Source: Pseudozobellia sp. WGM2 (GTDB taxonomy: Bacteria; Bacteroidota; Bacteroidia; Flavobacteriales; Flavobacteriaceae). From it: DNA of 64,000 nucleotides. Location of the stretch: NCBI RefSeq assembly GCF_017810075.1, contig NZ_JADNYK010000005.1, forward strand, positions 1-64,000, read 5' to 3'. Both the position numbers and the translations under genes were made by a program. The notes beneath the pieces are model-generated. The model made no database searches and was not told where the DNA came from. It worked only from the letters and a program-made list of their open reading frames with translations. Positions 29,045-37,914 of this stretch are shown piece by piece; within the stretch, counting starts at the first letter, position 1, and each line of letters begins with the position of its first letter.

Positions 29045-29064
29045 ATTAATTTTAAATCAATTCA

Positions 29065-30297
29065 ATGAAAGAATTACTGCATACTTACGAAAACAAAGCT
29101 CCCGAAATTGTCTTTAATTGGAAAGACTCTGAAACGGATGCTGAAGGGTGGACGGTCATTAACTCGCTGCGTGGCGGAGCAGCCGGTGGAGGAACAAGAA
29201 TGAGGGAAGGACTTGATATGAACGAGGTGCTCTCTTTGGCAAAAACCATGGAAGTAAAATTTACCGTTTCGGGACCACCAATAGGTGGGGCGAAATCTGG
29301 AATAAATTTTGACCCTAACGACCCGAGAAAAAAGGGAGTGCTAGAGCGCTGGTATCACGCCGTGTCACCTTTGTTGAAAAGTTACTACGGAACAGGGGGC
29401 GACCTGAACGTAGATGAAATTCATGAAGTTATTCCCATAACCGAAGATGCCGGGGTATGGCATCCTCAAGAAGGGGTTTTCAACGGGCACTTCAAGCCGA
29501 CCGAAGCCGATAAGATCAATCGAATCGGCCAATTGCGCCTTGGTGTAATTAAGCCACTTGAGCATTTAAGTTACTCGCCCGATACTTCAAGAAAGTATAC
29601 GGTTGCCGATATGATAACCGGTTTTGGTGTAGCCGAAGCCGTTCGCCATTATTATGATGTTTATGGAGGTGATGTTGAAGGTAAACGAGCGGTCGTGCAG
29701 GGTTTCGGAAATGTTGGTGCCGCTGCGGCCTATTACTTGGCGCAAATGGGGGCTAAAGTTGTCGGTATAATCGATAGAGCTGGAGGTGTTGTAAAAGAAG
29801 AAGGCTTCAGTTTTGAAGAAATTAGGACCTTGTTTTTGAATAAAAAAGGAAACACCTTGGTGGCAGATGCCGATCAATTGATTTCATTTGAAGAGATTAA
29901 TGAAAGAATATGGAAATTGCCTACCGAGATATTTGCGCCCTGCGCAGCTTCTCGTTTAATTCAAAAAGAGCAAATAAGTCGTATGATCGAATCTGGGCTA
30001 GAGGTTATTTCATGCGGTGCCAATGTGCCGTTTGCCGATAAAGAAATTTTCTTTGGACCTATTATGGAGTATGCCGATGGCAAAGTCAGTTTAATCCCTG
30101 ATTTTATTTCGAATTGTGGTATGGCCCGTGTATTTGCCTACTTCATGGAAAAAAGGGTAGCGATGGATGATGAGATGATTTTTAACGATACCAGCCTTAC
30201 GATTAAGAAGGCAATTTTGAATATCTTTAGCCAAAATTCATCACCAAAAAATATAAGCCGAAAGGCCTTTGAGATTGCACTAAAACAACTAATATAA
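29065..30297 (+). CDS. Glu/Leu/Phe/Val family dehydrogenase
   Basis: A 410-residue NAD(P)-dependent amino-acid dehydrogenase. The substrate-binding lysines are visible (Lys65 in MEVKF, Lys77 in GGAKSGI) with the conserved Asp113 (GGDLN), and a Rossmann fold follows (GFGNVGAAAAYYLAQMGAKVVGI). It interconverts an amino acid with its 2-oxo acid and ammonium. The family includes glutamate and branched-chain enzymes, and sequence alone does not decide which. Proximity to gltBD favours nitrogen metabolism; the divergent acyl-CoA dehydrogenase would suit branched-chain breakdown. It heads a likely operon with nhaD 13 bases downstream. Confidence 0.9.
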   Translation: MKELLHTYENKAPEIVFNWKDSETDAEGWTVINSLRGGAAGGGTRMREGLDMNEVLSLAKTMEVKFTVSGPPIGGAKSGINFDPNDPRKKGVLERWYHAVSPLLKSYYGTGGDLNVDEIHEVIPITEDAGVWHPQEGVFNGHFKPTEADKINRIGQLRLGVIKPLEHLSYSPDTSRKYTVADMITGFGVAEAVRHYYDVYGGDVEGKRAVVQGFGNVGAAAAYYLAQMGAKVVGIIDRAGGVVKEEGFSFEEIRTLFLNKKGNTLVADADQLISFEEINERIWKLPTEIFAPCAASRLIQKEQISRMIESGLEVISCGANVPFADKEIFFGPIMEYADGKVSLIPDFISNCGMARVFAYFMEKRVAMDDEMIFNDTSLTIKKAILNIFSQNSSPKNISRKAFEIALKQLI

Positions 30298-30310
30298 ACC
30301 AAAATAGAGA

Positions 30311-31678
30311 ATGGAGACAATTATTATCATTGTATTTGTAGTGGGTTATCTGGCGATAACCATGGAGCATAACATAAAAATCGACAAGCTGATTCCGGCA
30401 TTGGCCATGATGGCTATATTATGGGCAATAATTGCATTGTCACATATGGATGTTTTTGAGGTCAACACGGCACTCAAAGAACTCGAACCTACACATATAG
30501 ATGAAATCTTATTACACCATTTAGGAAAGACCGCAGAGATACTGGTCTTTTTGCTGGGTGCGATGACCATTGTTGAAATCATCGATTATTTTGATGGTTT
30601 TGCTACCATTAAAGGGTACATTAAAACAAAGAGTAAAAGAAAGTTATTATGGTTATTTGCGGTCTTAGCCTTTATTCTATCGGCTATTATCGATAACCTA
30701 ACAGCTACCATTGTTTTGGTTACCATTTTACAAAAGGTTATTAAAGAGCGTGATACAAGATTGTGGTTTACAGGTCTTGTAATTATTGCGGCCAATGCAG
30801 GTGGTGCATGGTCTCCGATAGGTGATGTTACTACTACTATGTTGTGGATAGGAAATAAAGTGACCGCGCCCCTATTGGTAGAGCATGTGTTGATACCTTC
30901 TATTATTTGCATGGTAGTTCCTGTATTTGTGGCTAGTAGGTTCAAAGCTTTTAGCGGTAATATTGTTTCCGACGTGGATGCAATGGACGAGCCAAAATCT
31001 AGATTTGGTTCAACTATGCTGTATTTGGGGCTAGGGGCAATTGTATTTGTGCCTTTCTTCAAGACGATTACGCATTTGCCTCCTTACGTAGGTATGATGT
31101 TATCATTGGCAGTGGTCGCCACTTTTGCTGAAATATATAGTAATTCTAAGTTCAGTATTTCAGCTGTCGATGGTGAGGGGCACGACACTACCGGTCACCA
31201 TTCTCCTGTACATGCTTCATTGTCTAAAATTGAATTGCCAAGTATCTTGTTTTTCTTAGGTATATTATTGGCCGTAGCAGCTTTAGAGTCTTTGGGTATG
31301 CTGTTTCACTTTGCTGAAAGTTTAGAGAGTAATTTGCCGATGATGGGTACTGAATCTAAAGGTGAGTTGGTATCTGATTTAGTGGTGCTTATATTAGGTA
31401 TAGGTTCTGCAGTCATTGATAATGTGCCATTGGTCGCAGCAAGTATGGGTATGTTCTCTGTACCGGTAGATGATCCTGTTTGGCATTTTATAGCATACTC
31501 AGCAGGTACCGGTGGTAGTATGTTGATTATCGGTTCTGCGGCAGGAGTTGTGGCCATGGGAATGGAAAAAATCGATTTTTTCTGGTACCTTAAAAAAATC
31601 GCATGGCTCGCATTCATTGGTTTTATTAGTGGTGCCGTCGCTTTTGTATTAATTAGAAATTTTGTGCTACACGCATAA
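30311..31678 (+). CDS. nhaD: Sodium:proton antiporter NhaD
   Basis: A 455-residue inner-membrane protein of the ion transporter superfamily with about 12-13 helices. NhaD hallmarks: IIDNLTATIV and NAGGAWSPIGDVTTTMLW in the first half, and SAVIDNVPLVAASMGM with GTGGSMLIIGSAAGV in the second, containing the conserved Asp, Asn and Thr residues of the ion path. It exports Na+ in exchange for H+, as expected of a marine bacterium, and lies upstream of the ExbBD-TonB genes. Confidence 0.92.
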   Translation: METIIIIVFVVGYLAITMEHNIKIDKLIPALAMMAILWAIIALSHMDVFEVNTALKELEPTHIDEILLHHLGKTAEILVFLLGAMTIVEIIDYFDGFATIKGYIKTKSKRKLLWLFAVLAFILSAIIDNLTATIVLVTILQKVIKERDTRLWFTGLVIIAANAGGAWSPIGDVTTTMLWIGNKVTAPLLVEHVLIPSIICMVVPVFVASRFKAFSGNIVSDVDAMDEPKSRFGSTMLYLGLGAIVFVPFFKTITHLPPYVGMMLSLAVVATFAEIYSNSKFSISAVDGEGHDTTGHHSPVHASLSKIELPSILFFLGILLAVAALESLGMLFHFAESLESNLPMMGTESKGELVSDLVVLILGIGSAVIDNVPLVAASMGMFSVPVDDPVWHFIAYSAGTGGSMLIIGSAAGVVAMGMEKIDFFWYLKKIAWLAFIGFISGAVAFVLIRNFVLHA

Positions 31679-31730
31679 TTTAATCGATAAAATACCGTTA
31701 TAGAGGCAACTGTAATACCTAAGAATTCAT

Positions 31731-32423
31731 ATGATGTTATTTCAAGATATGGCACAGGATCCCGCAATCGGTGATGCTGTGTCAGAAGAGAAGACGCTTT
31801 CGGTAATTGATTTGATTTTTAACGGAGGAACGGGAAGTGTGCTTATCATCACGGTTCTGTTCGTGTTATTGTTCGTGGCCCTTTATATCTATTTTGAGCG
31901 ATTGTTCGCCATTAAGGCTGCTTCCAAAATCGATAAAAACTTCATGAACCAGATTAGGGATCATGTAACAAACGGTAAGTTAGATGCGGCAAAGTTGCTT
32001 TGCGCACAGACCGATTCGCCGGTCGCTCGGTTGACCGAAAAGGGAGTTTCAAGAATCGGTAAACCTTTAGACGATATCAATACTGCTATTGAAAATGCGG
32101 GTACGTTAGAGGTTTATAAGTTAGAGAAGAACGTTAGTATTTTGGCCACGGTGGCTGGTGCGGCACCTATGATAGGTTTCTTGGGTACCGTAATTGGTAT
32201 GATTTTAGCATTCCATGAAATGGCTACCAGTGGTGGCCAGGCCGAAATGGGTTCTTTGGCTTCTGGTATCTATACGGCTATGACAACAACAGTTGCCGGT
32301 CTTATTGTAGGTATTATAGCCTATATAGGCTATAACCATTTGGTGAACCGTACCGATAAGGTGGTACACAAGATGGAAGCCAATGCCGTAGAGTTCTTAG
32401 ATTTGTTGAACGAACCTCTATAA
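31731..32423 (+). CDS. exbB: MotA/TolQ/ExbB proton channel family protein
   Basis: 230 residues with three transmembrane helices: one near 32-55, and two in the C-terminal half (ATVAGAAPMIGFLGTVIGMI and ASGIYTAMTTTVAGLIVGII), the ExbB/TolQ proton-channel core. With ExbD it converts proton flow into movement of TonB, which powers SusC-type importers. Two adjacent ATG codons (31731 and 31734) could both serve as start. It is followed 9 bases later by exbD. Confidence 0.92.
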   Translation: MMLFQDMAQDPAIGDAVSEEKTLSVIDLIFNGGTGSVLIITVLFVLLFVALYIYFERLFAIKAASKIDKNFMNQIRDHVTNGKLDAAKLLCAQTDSPVARLTEKGVSRIGKPLDDINTAIENAGTLEVYKLEKNVSILATVAGAAPMIGFLGTVIGMILAFHEMATSGGQAEMGSLASGIYTAMTTTVAGLIVGIIAYIGYNHLVNRTDKVVHKMEANAVEFLDLLNEPL

Positions 32424-32432
32424 TTTTATCAA

Positions 32433-32819
32433 ATGAAATTAAAAGGTAGAAACAAGGTCAGTCCTGATTTTAGTATGTCGTCAATGACGGATATCGTATT
32501 TCTCTTATTGATATTCTTCATGCTGACGGCGAACTCGCCGAATGCACTTGACCTGTTATTGCCTAAAGCAAAAGGTAAGTCGACGAACACACAAAATGTA
32601 TCCGTTAGTATTGATAAAAATTTACAATACTTTGTCAATAACGAACGGATTAACGGAGAATACATTGAAATTGAACTAAAAAAAGCACTTGAAGGACAGG
32701 ATAAACCTACTATTATTTTAAGGGCTGAAGAAAACGTTGCCATTAAAGAGGCTGTAAACGTTATGGATATTGCCAACCGAAATAATTATAAGGTAATCTT
32801 GGCCGTGCGGCCCAATTAA
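32433..32819 (+). CDS. exbD: ExbD/TolR family biopolymer transport protein
   Basis: 128 residues with one N-terminal helix at about 15-37 carrying the essential membrane Asp (SSMTDIVFLLLIFFML), then a periplasmic ExbD domain. Forms the stator with ExbB. Many flavobacterial clusters have two exbD genes, here there is one. The stop overlaps the tonB start (TAATG). Confidence 0.92.
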   Translation: MKLKGRNKVSPDFSMSSMTDIVFLLLIFFMLTANSPNALDLLLPKAKGKSTNTQNVSVSIDKNLQYFVNNERINGEYIEIELKKALEGQDKPTIILRAEENVAIKEAVNVMDIANRNNYKVILAVRPN

Positions 32820-33766
32820 TGTCATTTTTAGACACGAGACACAAGAAAAAATCTTTCACACTTACAACCTTTCTGCTAAGTGTGCTTCTCCTTGTATTGT
32901 TCTATATAGGGCTTACCTACATGGATCCGCCCGAAGAAAACGGTATCTCCGTTAACTTCGGTACTACTGATTTTGGTAGCGGTAATGTTCAGCCAAAAGA
33001 GAAAATTCGTTCCGAACCTTTAGATACTCCCCCTGTTGAACCCACAGAGCAAGAAGAGGTAGTGGAAGAAGAAGTTGTTGAGGAAGTTGCTGAAGAGGTT
33101 CCAGAGGAAGAAGTTGCAGAAGAAGCCCCTGCGGAAAAGGTGTTGACTCAAGAAAATGAAGAATCGATTAAAATAAAGAAAGCGCAAGAAGCGAAGCGCA
33201 AAGCGGAAGAAGCAGAGCGAATTGCTAAAAAGAAAGCGCAGGATGCTGAGGAGAGAAAAAAGGCCGAAGCTGAGAGAATAGCTCGTGAGAAGAAACAGGC
33301 GCAAGAAAAGGCACGCAAAGAGCAAGAGGCCAAAAAGAAAAAGCTTGATGAGCTCATAGGCGGAATCAGTAAATCTGATGGCAACGCTTCCGGTAGCGAA
33401 GGTGATGATAACCGTGCAGGTGACAAAGGTCAACCTGATGGTGATCCCTATGCTACTAGTTATTATGGTAGCCCAGGTTCTGGAAGTGGTACAGGTGGCT
33501 ACGGACTGAACGGACGTTCTTTGGTGAGTAAAGGGCAGGTAAAGCAAGAGTGTAATGAAGAAGGTAGGGTAGTCGTCAAAATTATAGTCGATCGAAATGG
33601 CAATGTGGTTTCGGCAACCCCAGGCGTAAAGGGTACTACCAATAATAGCCCTTGTTTACTTGACCCTGCAAAGAAAACTGCCTTTAAGCATAAGTGGAAT
33701 TTAGATTCCAATGCACCTAACCAGCAAGTCGGTTTTGTCGTGGTAAACTTCAAATTGGGAGAGTGA
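32819..33766 (+). CDS. tonB: TonB/TolA-like energy transducer
   Basis: 315 residues: one N-terminal helix (about 13-32), an acidic Glu/Val/Pro-rich span (about 60-115), a Lys/Glu/Ala-rich helical span like the TolA stalk (about 125-185), a Gly/Ser-rich linker, and a C-terminal TonB-type domain (about 225-315, with GRVVVKIIVDRNGNV). The mixed TolA-like stalk and TonB-like end is common in Bacteroidota. It spans the periplasm and contacts TonB boxes of outer-membrane importers such as SusC. Overlaps folC by four bases. Confidence 0.88.
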   Translation: MSFLDTRHKKKSFTLTTFLLSVLLLVLFYIGLTYMDPPEENGISVNFGTTDFGSGNVQPKEKIRSEPLDTPPVEPTEQEEVVEEEVVEEVAEEVPEEEVAEEAPAEKVLTQENEESIKIKKAQEAKRKAEEAERIAKKKAQDAEERKKAEAERIAREKKQAQEKARKEQEAKKKKLDELIGGISKSDGNASGSEGDDNRAGDKGQPDGDPYATSYYGSPGSGSGTGGYGLNGRSLVSKGQVKQECNEEGRVVVKIIVDRNGNVVSATPGVKGTTNNSPCLLDPAKKTAFKHKWNLDSNAPNQQVGFVVVNFKLGE

Positions 33767-34974
33767 CCTATAAGGAAACTTTAGATTGGATGTTTAAACA
33801 GCTTCCAATGTATCAACAACAAGGTGCCAAGGCATATAAAGCCAAATTAGATGGTATAATTAAATTCACCGACCATCTAGACAATCCGCATAAAAAATTT
33901 AAGGGTATTCATGTAGCTGGTACCAACGGAAAAGGCTCTAGCAGTCACATGCTGGCTTCTATTCTTCAAGAGGCGGGTTATAAGGTAGGCCTCTATACTT
34001 CACCTCATTTAAAAGACTTTCGCGAGCGTATTAGAATAAACGGTCTACCTGTTCCTGAACATTTTGTAGTTAACTTTATTCAAGATAACCATTCTTTTTT
34101 CGATGAAAATCATCTGTCTTTTTTTGAGATGACGGTAGGTATGGCTTTTGCATATTTTGCAGATGAAAGTGTTGATATTGCAATTGTAGAAGTTGGGTTG
34201 GGCGGTCGCTTAGATTCTACCAACATTATAACCCCTGAAGTATCACTGATTACGAACATCGGCATGGACCATACTGATATGCTTGGTGACACTCTTGAGA
34301 TGATTGCTTACGAAAAAGCCGGAATTATTAAAGAAAATGTTCCTATTGTTATTAGTGAATATCAGAAAGAGATAGCACCCGTTTTTGAATCTATAGCGGG
34401 GGAGAAGAATGCTCCGTTAGTATTTGCAGACCAAAAGAAGATTGAAGAATATCAAACCTCTCTTTTAGGGGCTTACCAAAATAAGAATATTAAGGGTGTC
34501 TTAACCACGATATTGAGCTTGAAAGGCTTCGATGTTGAAGAAAACCACATACAATCAGGTTTGAACAAGGTTGTGGAGAATACAGGCTTAATGGGGAGGT
34601 GGCAGCAATTGATGGCTGAGCCAAAAGTTATCTGTGATACTGCACACAACAAAGAGGGATTATCTTTGGTGATAGAGCAAATACTAAAACAGGATTATCA
34701 AAGCTTACATGTCGTTTTAGGGTTCGTCAAGGGGAAAAACTTAGATGATATTCTGCCATTGTTCCCTAAAGAGGCTACCTATTACTTTTGTAGACCTAAT
34801 TTAGAACGGGGCCTAGATGCTCAGGTTTTAAAAGAAGCAGCAGAAGGATTTGAGTTAAAAGGAAAAGCTTTTTCTTCAGTGCTTGAAGCGTATCATTCAG
34901 CCTTGGATAATTCTAAACCTATTGATTTTGTGTTCGTTGGAGGAAGCAATTTTACAGTAGCGGAAATCCTTTAA
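33763..34974 (+). CDS. folC: Bifunctional folylpolyglutamate synthase/dihydrofolate synthase
   Basis: A 403-residue Mur-ligase-type enzyme that adds glutamate to dihydropteroate and to folates. It shows the P-loop GTNGKGSSSHMLAS near residue 50, the SPHLKDFRERIR stretch, VEVGLGGRLDSTN, and a C-terminal ligase domain with CDTAHN. It starts with GTG at 33763, overlapping the tonB stop (GTGA); the N-terminus TYKETLDWMF is what the family shows, supporting this start. Cytosolic. Confidence 0.93.
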   Translation: MTYKETLDWMFKQLPMYQQQGAKAYKAKLDGIIKFTDHLDNPHKKFKGIHVAGTNGKGSSSHMLASILQEAGYKVGLYTSPHLKDFRERIRINGLPVPEHFVVNFIQDNHSFFDENHLSFFEMTVGMAFAYFADESVDIAIVEVGLGGRLDSTNIITPEVSLITNIGMDHTDMLGDTLEMIAYEKAGIIKENVPIVISEYQKEIAPVFESIAGEKNAPLVFADQKKIEEYQTSLLGAYQNKNIKGVLTTILSLKGFDVEENHIQSGLNKVVENTGLMGRWQQLMAEPKVICDTAHNKEGLSLVIEQILKQDYQSLHVVLGFVKGKNLDDILPLFPKEATYYFCRPNLERGLDAQVLKEAAEGFELKGKAFSSVLEAYHSALDNSKPIDFVFVGGSNFTVAEIL

Positions 34975-34992
34975 AATTTATTTATTTTTTTC

Positions 34993-35023
34993 TTTGGGAG
35001 AAGATAAAAGAATTCTATATTTG
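34993..35023 (+). promoter_or_regulatory. Promoter of tRNA-Val(UAC)
   Basis: TTTG at 34993-34996, a spacer of exactly 19 bases, then TATATTTG at 35016-35023, the best match to the Bacteroidota consensus in this window. It lies 11 bases before the tRNA 5' end. Confidence 0.8.
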
Positions 35024-35034
35024 CACACCTTTTC

Positions 35035-35109
35035 GGGCAATTAGCTCAGTTGGTTCAGAGCACCTCGTTTACACCGAGGGGGTCGGGGGTTCGAATCCCT
35101 CATTGCCCA
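35035..35109 (+). tRNA. tRNA-Val (anticodon UAC)
   Basis: A 75-base cloverleaf: acceptor GGGCAAT pairs with ATTGCCC, anticodon stem CCTCG/CGAGG with loop TTTACAC (anticodon TAC), T arm with GGTTCGAATCC. CCA is not encoded in full (ACC then G), so CCA addition is needed. Confidence 0.97.
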
Positions 35110-35112
35110 CCG

Positions 35113-35144
35113 AAAAAAACCGAACAATTTTGTTCGGTTTTTTT
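35113..35144 (+). terminator. Terminator of tRNA-Val, possibly bidirectional
   Basis: A long perfect inverted repeat with A7/T7 flanks around CCGAACAA, starting a few bases after the tRNA. It is followed by further T residues on the plus strand, and by symmetry could also end the minus-strand propeller gene at 35175. Confidence 0.9.
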
Positions 35145-35174
35145 GTTTTTATACTCTACGTATTTAATTTATTT

Positions 35175-36230
35175 TTAAACTCTATTAAGTTTAATGGGGT
35201 AGGTTTTTCCAGAGTTCCATTGTGGCACATATAGGTTGCCATCATTATCCACTAGAACATCATGGGGGTTTTTAAATGTCTTGCCATCATACGTTGGCTC
35301 TTTCAAGATTCCATTGGTGTATGTCGGAGCATTTCCACCAGGTAATGATACTATTTTATTGTTCTTGTCAAGAACTGCTAACATGCCATCATAACTGTCC
35401 CAAGACTTAGTAATTATTACAGCAAAGTAAATGTTCTCGCCATGAATTACAGGTCTGCAAATAGAACAGCCAGGAAGCTTGATCGTTTCTATATAATCGC
35501 CTTTCAAAGTAAATCTTTTGAATTCTTGGCTTGCACGTGAAGTAATCAACAGGGTAGGGTTATTCTTGTCTCTAGAGTCTAATGTAATGCCGTGACAGCA
35601 ATTAAATGACGAGTCGCCCTCGCCTTTGCCACCGAAGTGGCCTAAATAGTTTCCTTTGGCATCATAATGAATGATGAAATTCTCCCCATATCCATCGGCT
35701 ATATAAAAATCGCCATTAGGCATAATAGCTGTTTCCGTAGGTTTAAATTGCTCATCGCTGGTGTAGTCCCCGACCTCTTTAGGTCTGCCCAGTTGCATAA
35801 TAATCTTACCATCAATGGTCGTCTTGGTTACTTTATGTGTGTCGGGGTCGGTTATGAAAAGAAACTGATCTTTACCCTCCCCGGCAATCGAAAGGCCATG
35901 CGCACCTGGAAATTCAGTTCCCCAAGAATCAAGTACTTTTCCAGACTTATCATAGATTATAATATTATCATTATTGGATCCTGTTGTGGTCATCAAAATA
36001 CGGCCATTACTATCCATCACCATTTCATGACAATCGTTCACCGGTATTTTTGATGGGTCTTGAACTCCCCATTTTTGATCGACCCTGTAAATGAAATCAC
36101 CGTGGCCTACAGTAAGGCTGGGTTCACTATTTTTAATGATGCCAAAAGTTGTACTAGGTATTACCATACTTGCGCTTGCTGCTATTGTAGTTTTCTTTAT
36201 GAAATCTCTTCTATTATAATTTTTTTCCAT
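35175..36230 (-). CDS. Tat-exported NHL-type beta-propeller protein
   Basis: A 351-residue protein with a twin-arginine signal (Arg7-Arg8 in NRRDFIKK, hydrophobic stretch, then about residue 30) and a body of six propeller repeats of NHL type (GHFGGKGEGDSSFNCCHGITLD; NPHDVLVDNDGNLYVPQW). Propellers of this kind bind ligands or act as hydrolases or lyases; no catalytic set is certain. Tat export hints at folding or metal binding before export; the CC and CSIC cysteines and several His could be ligands. It lies alone on the minus strand between two tRNA-Val genes. Confidence 0.78.
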   Translation of the reverse strand: MEKNYNRRDFIKKTTIAASASMVIPSTTFGIIKNSEPSLTVGHGDFIYRVDQKWGVQDPSKIPVNDCHEMVMDSNGRILMTTTGSNNDNIIIYDKSGKVLDSWGTEFPGAHGLSIAGEGKDQFLFITDPDTHKVTKTTIDGKIIMQLGRPKEVGDYTSDEQFKPTETAIMPNGDFYIADGYGENFIIHYDAKGNYLGHFGGKGEGDSSFNCCHGITLDSRDKNNPTLLITSRASQEFKRFTLKGDYIETIKLPGCSICRPVIHGENIYFAVIITKSWDSYDGMLAVLDKNNKIVSLPGGNAPTYTNGILKEPTYDGKTFKNPHDVLVDNDGNLYVPQWNSGKTYPIKLNRV

Positions 36231-36437
36231 TTTAAAGCTTATTCCAAATAATTAGGGTGACTATTTATAAACAATAGTTCTGTTCAACAATCCATTTTAT
36301 GAAGTGCTTCTAAAATTACGGTATTTTCAGAAGTATTGGTTGAAAATCTTCAATTTGGTAAGTCTCAGAGTTATAGGTGGCCCTAAGTATTAATTGAAGA
36401 AAATACAGGAATGGGAGAGCGGTCTTTCCTTTTTGAG

Positions 36438-36468
36438 TTTCTCAAATCGGAAATAAGTTTTACCTTTG
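36438..36468 (+). promoter_or_regulatory. Promoter of tRNA-Val(GAC)
   Basis: TACCTTTG at 36461-36468 matches TAnnTTTG; a TTTC 19 bases before it (36438-36441) can serve as -33. It ends 14 bases before the tRNA. Confidence 0.6.
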
Positions 36469-36482
36469 CCCAGCTTTTTAAT

Positions 36483-36557
36483 GGGTTATTAGCTCAGTTG
36501 GTTTAGAGCGCTGCCTTGACAGGGCAGAGGTCACTGGTTCGAATCCAGTATAACCCA
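36483..36557 (+). tRNA. tRNA-Val (anticodon GAC)
   Basis: 75 bases. Acceptor GGGTTAT pairs with ATAACCC; anticodon stem CTGCC/GGCAG with loop TTGACAG (anticodon GAC); T arm GGTTCGAATCC. The sequence after the discriminator A is CTA, so CCA is not encoded. It lies close to the 3' end of convergent murF. Confidence 0.97.
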
Positions 36558-36566
36558 CTACTGTTT

Positions 36567-37844
36567 CTAGATTAAATCTAGAATTCTTTCCAAAGCCATG
36601 CCTCTAGAACCTTTGATGAGAACAAGGCTTTCTTCTTGCAGGGGGTTTTCTTTCAAAAAAGCTGATAATAGATCGAACGATTCAAATTTTTCTATCGAAC
36701 CATTCGAGCGAGCAAAGTTCTCGCCCGTTAGAAAAGTATGTTGAATATTTAGGTTTGAAACTAAGTTCGCAATACTCTGATGCTCTTCAGCTGCCGTTTC
36801 ACCCAATTCAAACATATCGCCCAAAAAAGCAACCTTATTCTTGCCGTTCATTTGATTAAAATTCTCCAAGGCCGCCTTCATACTTGTTGGGTTGGCATTA
36901 TAGGCATCTAAAATTATGCGATGGCCGTTCTTCTCTATAATCTGAGATCGATTGTTATCGGGTACATAATTTTCAATCGCTGATTTAATATCGGCCAACG
37001 GTATATTAAAGTATTTACCCATAAGAACTGCAGCCGCACAATTGGTGAAATTATAGCTTCCGATAAGCTGAGATTCTATTTCGATATCTTCTGCTTTTAA
37101 TCTTACGAAGGGATTGGCATCTAAAAATTCTATTTGGTAGTATTCATGGTTCTCGGTACTGAAACCATATTTCTTTATGTAATCTCCTAATTTATCAACT
37201 TGTACAGGGTCGTCTGCATTTATGAAGATTGGCTTGCCATTATATATAAGGTAATCGTAAAGTTCACTCTTACCTTTTATAATACCTTGTTCGCTTCCGA
37301 AGCCTTCTAGATGAGCCTTGCCGAAGTTGGTGATATAACCGAAATCAGGTTGTGCCAAACTGCATAGAAATTCAATTTCCTTCAAGTGGTTTGCACCCAT
37401 TTCGACTACGGCCAGCTCAGTGTCCGGTTGAATGGAAAGTAGTGTCAAAGGCACGCCGATATGGTTGTTCAGGTTGCCTTTGGTTGCTATAGTGTTATAT
37501 TTTTTAGAGAGTACGGCATTAATTAACTCTTTAGTAGTCGTTTTACCATTACTTCCGGTAAGTGAGATGATTTTGGCTTTTGAATAATTTCTATGGAAAG
37601 TCGCCAGTTGTTGTAATGACCTTAGCACATCTTCAACTAAAATATATCTGTCTGATAGAGCATACTCTTTTTCATCTATAACGGCCAAAGAAGCGCCTTT
37701 GTTTAAAGCTTCCGAGGCATAGGAATTCCCATTAAAATTATCTCCTTTTAAAGCGAAGAAAATGCAGTTATTGGTGATTTTTCTGGTGTCTGTGCAGACT
37801 ACAGGATATTCTAAAAAATGTTGATGCAATTGCGCTATTTCCAT
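36567..37844 (-). CDS. murF: UDP-N-acetylmuramoyl-tripeptide--D-alanyl-D-alanine ligase
   Basis: A 425-residue Mur ligase that adds D-Ala-D-Ala to the peptidoglycan precursor in the cytosol. It shows the N-terminal MurF domain (TDTRKI...FFALKGDNFNG), the P-loop TGSNGKTTTKEL, VVEMGANHLKEI, and the C-terminal domain with LDAYNANPTSM and LGDMFELG. It lies downstream of gldJ on the same strand, the usual flavobacterial neighbourhood. Confidence 0.95.
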   Translation of the reverse strand: MEIAQLHQHFLEYPVVCTDTRKITNNCIFFALKGDNFNGNSYASEALNKGASLAVIDEKEYALSDRYILVEDVLRSLQQLATFHRNYSKAKIISLTGSNGKTTTKELINAVLSKKYNTIATKGNLNNHIGVPLTLLSIQPDTELAVVEMGANHLKEIEFLCSLAQPDFGYITNFGKAHLEGFGSEQGIIKGKSELYDYLIYNGKPIFINADDPVQVDKLGDYIKKYGFSTENHEYYQIEFLDANPFVRLKAEDIEIESQLIGSYNFTNCAAAVLMGKYFNIPLADIKSAIENYVPDNNRSQIIEKNGHRIILDAYNANPTSMKAALENFNQMNGKNKVAFLGDMFELGETAAEEHQSIANLVSNLNIQHTFLTGENFARSNGSIEKFESFDLLSAFLKENPLQEESLVLIKGSRGMALERILDLI

Positions 37845-37860
37845 AGAAGTAAAAATATAA

Positions 37861-37892
37861 AAAAAGTCTCGGCATAATAACCGAGACTTTTT
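37861..37892 (-). terminator. Terminator of gldJ
   Basis: A perfect 12-bp stem (37861-37872 with 37881-37892) flanked by A/T runs on both sides, 22 bases after the gldJ stop. Structure and runs could work on either strand; the gene arrangement favours minus. Confidence 0.85.
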
Positions 37893-37914
37893 ACAATTTT
37901 ATGTTAGGCGAAGT

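Noticed and set aside
30586-31062. A 158-codon open frame antisense to nhaD
   Set aside because: It lies wholly inside a well-supported membrane protein gene and its translation resembles no family; a shadow frame.
33020-33547. A 175-codon open frame antisense to tonB, Leu/Phe-rich
   Set aside because: It mirrors the Glu/Lys/Ala-rich low-complexity stalk of TonB; the product is an artefact of that codon bias and has no gene-like start context.
36565-36583. Nine-base palindrome TTCTAGATT-A-AATCTAGAA near the end of murF
   Set aside because: It is AT-rich, overlaps the coding end, and no T run follows on either strand, so I do not call a terminator.
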